A stretch of DNA of 5,469 bases from assembly GCA_018812465.1 (NCBI GenBank), contig JAHJCS010000177.1:1-5469 (forward strand), read 5' to 3'. Below the pieces are notes generated by a model. That model had not been told where the DNA came from. It worked only from the letters and a program-made list of their open reading frames with translations, and did not search any database. The stretch is from Nanobdellota archaeon. Its GTDB lineage: Archaea > Nanobdellota > Nanobdellia > Woesearchaeales > UBA12501. Shown here piece after piece: positions 1 through 5,469 of this stretch; the first letter of the stretch is position 1; every line of letters starts with the position of its first letter. Both the position numbers and the translations under genes were made by a program.

Positions 1-336
1 GTTCTCAAGCAGGACAATCTTCTCATCTTCAGGAGCAGATTCATCAATGCAGTCATTGAGCTTGAGTATTGGCTGGCCAAGAAGCTCTGCAAGCCTGTCA
101 GCCACCTTGTTCATATTCAGATTTTCAACAACCTCTCCCTTTGGCCTGCCCAGATGGCTCATGAGAACTATCTGTTTTGTTCCTCTGTCAAGAAGGTATC
201 TTATTGTAGGAATGGTCTTTTTTATCTTCCAGTCATCTGTTATATGCTCTTTCTTGCTGTCAAGAGGGACATTGAAGTCACACCTTACCAGAACACGCTT
301 ATCCTTGAACTTGAAATCCTTGAGAGTCTTGAACAT
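1..336 (-). CDS. pgk: Phosphoglycerate kinase, N-terminal 112 residues (cut by window edge)
   Basis: This cytoplasmic glycolytic enzyme transfers phosphate between 1,3-bisphosphoglycerate and ADP. Translating the minus strand from 336 gives an uninterrupted frame to base 1. It shows the N-domain signatures in order: VLVRCDFNVPLD (residues 15-26, with the 3-phosphoglycerate-binding Asp20 and Asn22), ITDDWKIKKTIPTI (32-45), MSHLGRPKG (59-67, with the conserved His61 and Arg64), and the beginning of the VLLEN motif at the window edge. The start is fixed by an AGGTGA Shine-Dalgarno site four bases upstream. One oddity: Lys37 sits where the family normally has a catalytic Arg (Arg38 in yeast). gap, the preceding step of the pathway, lies on the same strand but about 2.7 kb away, with a plus-strand operon in between. 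Family identity is certain; the C-domain is not in view. Confidence 0.97.
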   Translation of the reverse strand, partial: MFKTLKDFKFKDKRVLVRCDFNVPLDSKKEHITDDWKIKKTIPTIRYLLDRGTKQIVLMSHLGRPKGEVVENLNMNKVADRLAELLGQPILKLNDCIDESAPEDEKIVLLEN

Positions 337-340
337 ATTA

Positions 341-346
341 TCACCT
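341..346 (-). promoter_or_regulatory. Shine-Dalgarno site of pgk
   Basis: On the minus strand AGGTGA stands four bases (TAAT) before the ATG at 336. It matches the archaeal anti-Shine-Dalgarno core (GGAGGTGA), decides the start codon, and shows that pgk mRNA has a leader. Confidence 0.8.
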
Positions 347-375
347 TCTTTTAGAATCAAGATTGTAAGGCAAGA

Positions 376-387
376 TTTATATATTTT
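376..387. promoter_or_regulatory. TATA box shared by the divergent pgk and 408-1172 genes
   Basis: TTTATATATTTT reads as a TATA box on both strands. On the plus strand its centre lies about 28 bases before the ATG at 408, the TATA-to-start distance of archaeal promoters, so the plus-strand mRNA should start at or next to that ATG. On the minus strand it reads AAAATATATAAA, about 45 bases before the pgk ATG, which leaves room for a leader of roughly 15-20 bases holding the Shine-Dalgarno site. No other TATA-like stretch is visible in the 71-base gap between the genes. Use in both directions is inferred. Confidence 0.65.
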
Positions 388-407
388 GTGTAACAATCAT
401 ATATTCT

Positions 408-1172
408 ATGAACCCCAAAAGAGGCCAATTGACTGTGTTCTTCATAATCATCTTGGTCATTTTTATCCTGGGTTTTCTTGTCATTAGACTTAGAGTCCCA
501 GTTCAGCCTATACAGGATGATCTCCAGACATCCCAGATGACTATAGATAGTTTTGTTACCTCCTGTCTTGAGAAGACAACCGAGGACGGCATAAGCTACC
601 TTGCTGTCAGGGGAGGATATTATCAGCCCCCAAGGCTCAGCGATGAGTATTACTCTGTTGTCATACCTTATTACTGGTATTACAATGAGAGCCTTGTTCC
701 AGATATCACAGTAATAGAAGCAGAGCTTTTCAGATATATCCAGGAGCATCTTAATGATTGTATTGATGACTTTAAGGTCTTCAAGGATATGGGCTATGAT
801 GTTGAGTATGGTCTTGCGATGTCAGAGCCTGCAATAAAAGAGGATTCTGTGTTTGTAGAGATGAATTTTCCTGTGACCCTAACTAAGGAGGGGTCCAGCT
901 CAACAAAGGACAGGTTCAGCACTGAAATAAGATCAGATTTCTACTATGCATACTCAGTCATCAAAGAGGTCATAGAAGAGCAGAAGAAGGATCCTGACAT
1001 GATCATGGTCAGCTCTATGGCCAGGCTTTCTGAGAGATACAACTTCACATTCCATATTGATACAAGAGATGATGCAAAAGTGATACACACTATCTCTTTC
1101 AAGGATGATACAGGTGAGGAGAAGCTGCAGTACAATTATCTTGCGCAGTATGACTGGAGTGATCTGCAATGA
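408..1172 (+). CDS. Membrane-anchored or secreted protein with class III (pilin-like) signal, function unknown
   Basis: This 254-residue protein opens with MNPKRGQLTVFF followed by an unbroken hydrophobic stretch to about residue 26. The KRG/Q junction (cleavage expected between Gly6 and Gln7) followed at once by a hydrophobic helix is the layout of archaeal class III, type IV pilin-like signals, although the usual Glu at mature position 5 is Phe here. The remainder is polar and extracellular by inference. Cys53 (in SCLEKT) and Cys118 (in LNDC) could form a disulfide, and RGGYYQPP (68-75) recalls the QGGYI-P motif I associate with uncharacterised DPANN secreted proteins. The start codon lies about 28 bases after a TATA box with no Shine-Dalgarno site, suggesting leaderless translation. 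The stop overlaps the start of the amidase gene by ATGA, so the two proteins are probably made together. It could be a minor pilin or simply a single-pass anchored protein; no enzymatic motif is seen. Confidence 0.8.
   Translation: MNPKRGQLTVFFIIILVIFILGFLVIRLRVPVQPIQDDLQTSQMTIDSFVTSCLEKTTEDGISYLAVRGGYYQPPRLSDEYYSVVIPYYWYYNESLVPDITVIEAELFRYIQEHLNDCIDDFKVFKDMGYDVEYGLAMSEPAIKEDSVFVEMNFPVTLTKEGSSSTKDRFSTEIRSDFYYAYSVIKEVIEEQKKDPDMIMVSSMARLSERYNFTFHIDTRDDAKVIHTISFKDDTGEEKLQYNYLAQYDWSDLQ
1156..1162 (+). promoter_or_regulatory. Shine-Dalgarno site of the amidase gene
   Basis: GGAGTGA lies inside the end of the upstream gene, six bases before the ATG at 1169. It supports internal, coupled initiation within a two-gene mRNA and supports the ATG at 1169 as the true start. 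Confidence 0.7.
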
Positions 1173-2851
1173 AACGGATAATACCTCTCCTGGTCCTGCT
1201 TATGCTCGCATCATCTGTTGTCGCTCAGGAGACCTTTGATCCCAAGAGCAAGAGCGATGAAGAGCTTATGGATATGCTGTCACAATATCCATCTCTCCTG
1301 GTAAACGAGGCTTATGTTACAGAGATACAGGCAAGAATCATTAAAAACCCGGATTTCATAAACAACAACGATGATTTCAGGAAAGCATGGTTTGATTCTT
1401 ATGGCATAACCCTTGCTCCTGGAGAAGATGGCAACCTGGCAAAGATAAGATCAATGAAAGAGGACGGGACTATTGTCACAGAAGGAACTGATTCCACAAC
1501 TTTCAATATAAATGACCATCCTGGCGCAACAATCACCTCAACAGGAATGCTTATCCTGAGCGACAAGACAGAGATATCAGGAGGCATTTTGACAATGACT
1601 CCATTAGGTCTTAACCTGGATGGAGGTGTGATTGATATCACCAACTCAGATAATACTGATATCATATCAAATGGAGCTATTATTGTAAACGGAGATAAAG
1701 AATACCAGTCACCCGGTCCGATAAGGGTTGTGAAACAGTCTGGATCTTTGGACATCTCTGGCGAGTTCATAACTGAGACAGAAGGGGGCAAGATCATCTC
1801 TGATTTCTCAGGCTCTGTGAGAATACTTGACGGCAATGACAAGATACTCTCTGCCAACTCAAAGCTAGGTGTCTATGAGGATGGTGTAAGGAAGAGAGAG
1901 TATCATGTGACAGACACAACCCATTTTGTAGGTCCAGGCTCGCATTCTGGATGCATGGCTGAGCTTCCTTGCATCACAGATGATGGCACCAGCATTGATG
2001 TCAGGCCTATTATCAGTGAGATCTCTATGAGTGTGATTGGAGAAGGAGGAAAGGAGACAGGAGAGGTAATATTCAATGAGGATGGCATGAAATACAAAGG
2101 GTACATCATGCAGGGCAAGAGTATTTCCCTTTCATACCAGGAAGAGGGAAAGAATGGGGAGTATGAATGGCACAAACATATCATTAATGCAGATGGCACA
2201 ATAGATAGGTGCTCCAATTGCAAGAACTGCGGTTCAGTCATTATGCCTCCTGAGATAGACACTCATTATATGGATGAGCATGCAATCCCTTCAAGCAACT
2301 ATTATTCTGAAGAACAGCTTGAGAAGAGGGGCCTGAACACAGATTCAGAGTTTATTGTTGTGCATAATACTGCAGGGTCCTTTGATGGTGCAATGAATGA
2401 GTTCACAATGAAAGGCAATGAAAAAAGCACACATTATCTTGTTGACACAGATGGAACTATATATCAGCTCTTGCCTGACGGGACTAAAGTCATGACTACT
2501 GGATTTGGATTTGCTTATTCTAAAGATCCTAATATAGAAGTAAACAACTTCAACTCAATAAACATCGAAGTAGTGGGGTATCCTGGAAAAGAGACTCCAG
2601 AACAGCTAAAAGCAGTAGAAGACTTAGTTAGGGATATTCAGATCCGGCACAACATACCCAGTGAGAAAGTTTATTCTCACAGGGAGGTCAGATGTAAAGA
2701 TGATCCTAACTATAGAAGCAAGAGAAGGCCAAGGAACAAAGGAAGACTTGATGATGATTGTGAATTGATGAGTGATAAGGGATATGATGGAATGTATCTT
2801 ATGGATCATCTTAACATGAATCCTTATGATAGTGGATATATCAATGTCTGA
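1169..2851 (+). CDS. Secreted N-acetylmuramoyl-L-alanine amidase-like protein (Amidase_2/PGRP domain) with beta-rich N-terminal half
   Basis: This 560-residue protein begins with a Sec signal peptide (MKRIIPLLVLLMLASSVVA, cleavage likely after Ala19). Residues about 100-235 are rich in short Gly/Asp/Asn-separated strands (for example TGMLILSDKTEISGG), suggesting a beta-solenoid or similar stalk. Residues about 340-360 carry a CxxCxxC cluster (Cys348, 351, 354). The C-terminal domain, about 390-530, matches the type 2 amidase fold: IVVHNTAG with first zinc ligand His399, STHYLVDTDGTIYQLL with His422, NSINIEVVG with Glu467, and YSHREV with second zinc ligand His504. The third ligand is probably Asp512 (KDDP, aligning with the TDP of AmpD). 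The family hydrolyses the bond between muramic acid and the L-Ala of the peptide stem. Archaea lack murein, so the substrate is probably bacterial wall outside the cell, or the domain only binds. It is co-transcribed with the anchored protein upstream. Domain identity is strong; substrate and activity are not shown. Confidence 0.88.
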   Translation: MKRIIPLLVLLMLASSVVAQETFDPKSKSDEELMDMLSQYPSLLVNEAYVTEIQARIIKNPDFINNNDDFRKAWFDSYGITLAPGEDGNLAKIRSMKEDGTIVTEGTDSTTFNINDHPGATITSTGMLILSDKTEISGGILTMTPLGLNLDGGVIDITNSDNTDIISNGAIIVNGDKEYQSPGPIRVVKQSGSLDISGEFITETEGGKIISDFSGSVRILDGNDKILSANSKLGVYEDGVRKREYHVTDTTHFVGPGSHSGCMAELPCITDDGTSIDVRPIISEISMSVIGEGGKETGEVIFNEDGMKYKGYIMQGKSISLSYQEEGKNGEYEWHKHIINADGTIDRCSNCKNCGSVIMPPEIDTHYMDEHAIPSSNYYSEEQLEKRGLNTDSEFIVVHNTAGSFDGAMNEFTMKGNEKSTHYLVDTDGTIYQLLPDGTKVMTTGFGFAYSKDPNIEVNNFNSINIEVVGYPGKETPEQLKAVEDLVRDIQIRHNIPSEKVYSHREVRCKDDPNYRSKRRPRNKGRLDDDCELMSDKGYDGMYLMDHLNMNPYDSGYINV

Positions 2852-2868
2852 TAATGCTCATTCTTTCT

Positions 2869-2913
2869 TCATTTCATCAGCTTCACAATATCAATCATCC
2901 TGCAGCTATAGCC
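2869..2913 (-). pseudogene. Displaced remnant of a gap 3' end (last 14 codons plus stop)
   Basis: Read on the minus strand, bases 2913 to 2869 encode [14 protein letters not shown] and a TGA stop, exactly the last 14 residues of the intact GAPDH gene that ends at 3072. At the DNA level 9 of 45 bases differ. Ser is AGC here against TCA, and Arg, Ile, Asp, Ile and Val change only at the third base, while the stop is TGA against TAA. The longest identical run is 13 bases, ATTTCATCAGCTT on the plus strand (2871-2883 and 3074-3086). Homology stops sharply at the GGC codon: upstream the frame reads Ala-Leu-Ala, not Asn-Glu-Trp. The synonymous pattern shows it descends from a working gap gene and was not made by a recent simple duplication. 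It cannot encode a functional protein. Confidence 0.85.
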
Positions 2914-2952
2914 TGCCAGAGCCTTTTAATAAAGCCTCGGGAAAACACATGC

Positions 2953-3060
2953 GACTCCTAGGAGCCGGTTACGCTCAGCTCGCGCGCAATGCTAAGTGAG
3001 GCATTTGCTTCGCAAAGCCTCACGACCAACAATAAATTGTCGGGCTGACGCACCGGAGTC
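2953..3060. other. GC-rich foldable intergenic block (structured RNA, terminator or small mobile repeat)
   Basis: The stretch 2951-3060 has 63 G/C in 110 bases, clearly richer than the flanks. Its ends pair (GACTCC at 2953-2958 with GGAGTC at 3055-3060). An alternative inner closing stem joins CCGGT (2965-2969), CG and TCAGC (2975-2979) to GCTGA (3044-3048), CG and ACCGG (3052-3056). Inside is a 12-bp hairpin with one bulged A: GTGAGGC/GCCTCAC (2996-3002/3017-3023) continued by TTTGC/GCAAA around a TTC loop. A further short repeat ACAAT/ATTGT lies at 3029-3040, and CTCCTAGGAG (2955-2964) is a perfect palindrome. It starts 11 bases after the gap stop, so on the minus strand it would be the gap 3' UTR and could protect or end that mRNA. 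It also sits exactly between the real and displaced gap tails. No T-run terminator, T-loop or tRNA shape was found. The strand is unknown. Confidence 0.55.
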
Positions 3061-3071
3061 CCATAAAAGAA

Positions 3072-4103
<1,032 letters not shown>

Positions 4104-4118
4104 CTAATCTTCTATCAG

Positions 4119-4128
4119 CTTTTAAAGG
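4119..4128 (-). promoter_or_regulatory. Probable TATA box of gap
   Basis: On the minus strand AAACC followed by TTTAAAAG forms a BRE/TATA-like pair centred about 56 bases before the gap ATG. Transcription would start near 4098, giving a leader of about 30 bases that includes the Shine-Dalgarno site. The assignment rests on position and composition only; a TTTAT stretch nearer the gene would leave too little room. Confidence 0.5.
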
Positions 4129-4182
4129 TTTATTATCATTGGGCAATAGAGAAATTCAAGGATATCTGATTTATGTCTGCGC

Positions 4183-4197
4183 GAAACATTTATAAAT
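4183..4197 (+). promoter_or_regulatory. BRE and TATA box of the uppS-type gene
   Basis: CGAAACA followed by TTTATAAAT (4189-4197) is a textbook archaeal BRE plus TATA. The TATA centre is 26 bases before the ATG at 4219, and there is no Shine-Dalgarno sequence in between, so the mRNA is predicted to be leaderless. Confidence 0.8.
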
Positions 4198-4218
4198 AAT
4201 CTTTCTCTGTCGGCATAT

Positions 4219-4917
4219 ATGGCAAAAGGCCCTAATCACATAGGAATCATACTTGACGGCAACAGGAGATTTGCCAAGAGGCTCATGAAAAAGCCCTGGG
4301 AAGGCCATAAGCTGGGCTTTGACAAAGTCAAGAAACTGCTCAGGTGGTGCACTGATATGGGTATCAAAGAGATAACCCTATACTGCTTCTCAATGCAGAA
4401 CTTCAACAGGCCTAGGGAGGAATTTAATTATCTCATGAAGCAGTTCAGCTCTGCATTCAATGAAGTCGCAGAGAGCGAGGATGTCCACAAAAATCATATC
4501 AGGATAAAAGCAATAGGAAGGATAAACCTTCTGCCTCAGGATGTTCAGGATGCTATAAAAAAAGCAGAGGAAGCCACAAAAGATTATTCTGACAGTTTTC
4601 TGAATATTGCTATTGCATATGGCGGAAGAGAAGAGATTGTTGATGCAGTCAAGAGAATAGGCAGGCTAATTGAGGATGGAAAGATTACAGACAAAGAGAT
4701 AACAGAGGAGCTTGTCCAGAAGAATCTTTACACAGGAGATGAGCCAGACCTGATCATAAGAACAGGCGGCGAGAGAAGGACATCAAACTTCCTGCTCTGG
4801 CAGTCAAACTATTCTGAATGGATATTTGTCGAGAAGATGTGGCCTGAGTTCGAGCAGGAAGACCTTGTGAAATGCATTGAGGATTATAGGGAAAGAGAGA
4901 GAAGGTTTGGGAAGTGA
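4219..4917 (+). CDS. uppS: cis-Prenyltransferase (polyprenyl diphosphate synthase, UppS family)
   Basis: This 232-residue enzyme condenses isopentenyl diphosphate onto an allylic diphosphate to make long cis-polyprenyl chains. In archaea these become the phosphorylated lipid carrier for protein glycosylation and envelope sugars. Family motifs appear in order: HIGIILDGNRRFAK (7-20, catalytic Asp13 with Asn15 and Arg16), GHKLG (29-33), LYCFSMQNFNRPREE (54-68), NIAIAYGGREEIVDA (129-143), and DLIIRTGGERRTSNFLLWQ (177-195, the diphosphate-binding Arg181 and Arg187 and Ser189) with Glu200 in SNYSEWIF. The length is close to the family norm and no key residue is missing. The start is fixed by the leaderless promoter upstream and by HIGII beginning at residue 7. 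The gene is divergent from gap with a 151-base spacer. Chain length cannot be told from sequence alone. The gene symbol follows the bacterial family name. Confidence 0.95.
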   Translation: MAKGPNHIGIILDGNRRFAKRLMKKPWEGHKLGFDKVKKLLRWCTDMGIKEITLYCFSMQNFNRPREEFNYLMKQFSSAFNEVAESEDVHKNHIRIKAIGRINLLPQDVQDAIKKAEEATKDYSDSFLNIAIAYGGREEIVDAVKRIGRLIEDGKITDKEITEELVQKNLYTGDEPDLIIRTGGERRTSNFLLWQSNYSEWIFVEKMWPEFEQEDLVKCIEDYRERERRFGK

Positions 4918-4978
4918 TGATATTTTAATGATTTCTTTGCTGATTCTCTGCACTTGATTATAATCTTGATTGTGCTAA

Positions 4979-5280
4979 ATCTTCCTCGCCTCGGCAATAA
5001 TCTGTTGCAACCTGACGCTGCCGAGGTGAGGTTTATTGTCCACTGATCAGGGTTCAGAGAGGACTGGGTACCCTCACCTTTCCCATATCCTGAATTAACA
5101 TCCTAGAATGGAATAGAGCGAAGCAATCGCATGGAGCGGGACTAAAAACTTCAGTTTTTAGTCCCGCATTAATATCGTCGTTAAGGGGCGAAACCGTTAG
5201 AAGGAAAAGGCGAGGAAGAGTAAGCACCTTAGAATGATTAGTCAAGTGCTATCAATCTGGTCAAGCCGAGCTAGGAAGAT
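4979..5280. other. Candidate structured RNA or mobile repeat with nested inverted repeats, in the 397-base gap 4918-5314
   Basis: No credible gene lies between 4918 and 5314, but the stretch is full of long inverted repeats. Its ends pair as an imperfect terminal stem: ATCTTCCTCGCCTCGGC (4979-4995) with GCCGAGCTAGGAAGAT (5265-5280), one mismatch and one bulge. The same left arm also pairs with GGCGAGGAAGA (5209-5219, 11 bp perfect) and locally with TGCCGAGGTGAGG (5019-5031, 13 bp with one G-U). That local arm can instead pair with CCTCACCT (5072-5079). Further hairpins are at 5136-5167 and 5223-5250. A plus-strand reading is plausible: a weak TTATAA at 4958-4963 is about 25 bases before 4984, and a T5 tract (5284-5288) follows the right arm. 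I could not match it to the conserved cores of RNase P RNA or SRP RNA. A non-autonomous mobile element with terminal inverted repeats is the main alternative. Confidence 0.5.
5136..5167. repeat. Perfect 14-bp inverted repeat (hairpin)
   Basis: GCGGGACTAAAAAC (5136-5149) and GTTTTTAGTCCCGC (5154-5167) are exact reverse complements around a TTCA loop, giving a 32-base hairpin. The T-run lies inside the stem and no T-run follows, so it is not a classic intrinsic terminator. It is the strongest single hairpin of the surrounding structured region. Confidence 0.9.
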
Positions 5281-5283
5281 AAA

Positions 5284-5294
5284 TTTTTATATAC
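5284..5294 (+). promoter_or_regulatory. TATA box of the GIDE-type gene
   Basis: TTTTTATATAC has its TTTATATA core centred about 26 bases before the ATG at 5315, with no Shine-Dalgarno site between them, indicating a leaderless mRNA. The T5 tract at its left end could also serve as a terminator for a plus-strand transcript of the preceding structured region. Confidence 0.75.
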
Positions 5295-5314
5295 TTGGAT
5301 TATAATAAGCTCTT

Positions 5315-5469
5315 ATGGCAGATGAGGGAGATATTTTCATAGGATCCATAATCGGCTTCTTCTTAGGCCTGTTCTTCTTTTACAAAGGTTTTGTGTGGTT
5401 CAGGCTGAAAAGGCTGATAGAGAACATGCCTACATCAAAGGTAAGGTCACTTGCAATGGGCCTTGTTGA
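5315..5469 (+). CDS. GIDE-domain (E3 ligase-like) membrane protein, N-terminal 51 residues (cut by window edge)
   Basis: The frame from 5315 is open to the end of the window. Residues about 8-28 form one strongly hydrophobic segment (IFIGSIIGFFLGLFFFYKGF), followed by WFRLKRLIENMPTSKVRSLAMGLV. The stretch LIEN-PTSK-RS-AMGLVE is the opening of the GIDE domain, named from the eukaryotic mitochondrial E3 ligase MUL1/GIDE and widespread in prokaryotic membrane proteins that lack the RING finger and have no proven ligase activity. A single- or two-pass membrane protein is expected. The start is supported by a TATA box 26 bases upstream and by typical family N-termini. Only this portion is visible, so the rest of the domain and any second membrane segment are unknown. 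Confidence 0.75.
   Translation, partial: MADEGDIFIGSIIGFFLGLFFFYKGFVWFRLKRLIENMPTSKVRSLAMGLV

Noticed and set aside
47..487. Plus-strand open frame of 146 codons
   Set aside because: It is antisense to pgk, which has unmistakable motifs, and overlaps the start of the 408-1172 gene in another frame.
2951..3060. tRNA or tRNA fragment in the GC-rich block
   Set aside because: There is no GGTTCRA-type T-loop, no 7-bp acceptor with CCA-side pairing and no anticodon arm of correct size.
4914..4943. C/D box small RNA (GTGATGA followed by CTGA)
   Set aside because: There is no D'/C' pair, the spacing is not that of archaeal C/D RNAs, and the C-box match overlaps the uppS stop codon by chance.
5054..5245. 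Minus-strand open frame of 63 codons
   Set aside because: It lies wholly in the inverted-repeat region, has no Shine-Dalgarno site or TATA spacing, no recognisable motif, and crosses the 14-bp perfect hairpin.
4979..5280. RNase P RNA or SRP RNA
   Set aside because: The size and terminal stem fit, but the GAGGAAAGTC-type core of RNase P and the GGAA tetraloop/AGCA helix 8 of SRP RNA were not found on either strand. A highly divergent form cannot be excluded without a covariance search.

Overview
The window looks like a chromosomal segment of a DPANN-type archaeon, most like Woesearchaeota or relatives. This is inferred from gene content and signals, because there is no rRNA to place it. The evidence: archaeal TATA boxes about 26 bases upstream of ATG codons with no leader, GGTG-type Shine-Dalgarno sites on other genes, heavy use of AGA/AGG and ATA codons, a short pilin-like secreted protein of a kind I associate with DPANN genomes, a single-domain cis-prenyltransferase, and a GIDE-type membrane protein. 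The glycolytic GAPDH is of the bacterial-like class I type.

Layout from left to right. Bases 1-336 (minus) hold the first 112 codons of phosphoglycerate kinase (pgk), which runs off the left edge. A short divergent promoter region with one near-palindromic TATA box (376-387) separates it from a two-gene plus-strand operon. The first gene (408-1172) encodes a small membrane-anchored, class III-signal-like protein. The second (1169-2851), overlapping it by ATGA, encodes a secreted protein with a beta-rich middle and a C-terminal zinc amidase domain (N-acetylmuramoyl-L-alanine amidase / PGRP fold). The non-coding stretch 2852-3071 holds two unexpected things: a 14-codon remnant of a second gap 3' end (2869-2913, minus), and a GC-rich, highly foldable block (2953-3060). 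Then come gap (3072-4067, minus), a divergent promoter region, and uppS-type cis-prenyltransferase (4219-4917, plus). Bases 4918-5314 carry no credible gene but contain a dense set of inverted repeats, 4979-5280, that look like a structured RNA or a small mobile repeat. The window ends in the first 51 codons of a GIDE-domain membrane protein (5315-5469, plus).

How it fits together. GAPDH and PGK are consecutive glycolytic enzymes; both are on the minus strand, and the plus-strand secretion/amidase operon lies between them. The amidase is notable because archaea lack murein, so its target is probably bacterial peptidoglycan outside the cell (inference). The two glycolytic genes have Shine-Dalgarno sites 4 bases from the start, whereas the first gene of each plus-strand unit appears leaderless.

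The most interesting observation is the displaced gap tail. It encodes the same 14 residues plus stop as the real gap end but differs at 9 of 45 bases, with every sense-codon change synonymous. This resembles the scar left when an element integrates into the 3' end of a coding gene and supplies a replacement end (as known for icd in enterobacteria), with a 160-base foldable block between the two copies. No CRISPR array, tRNA, rRNA or transposase gene was seen.
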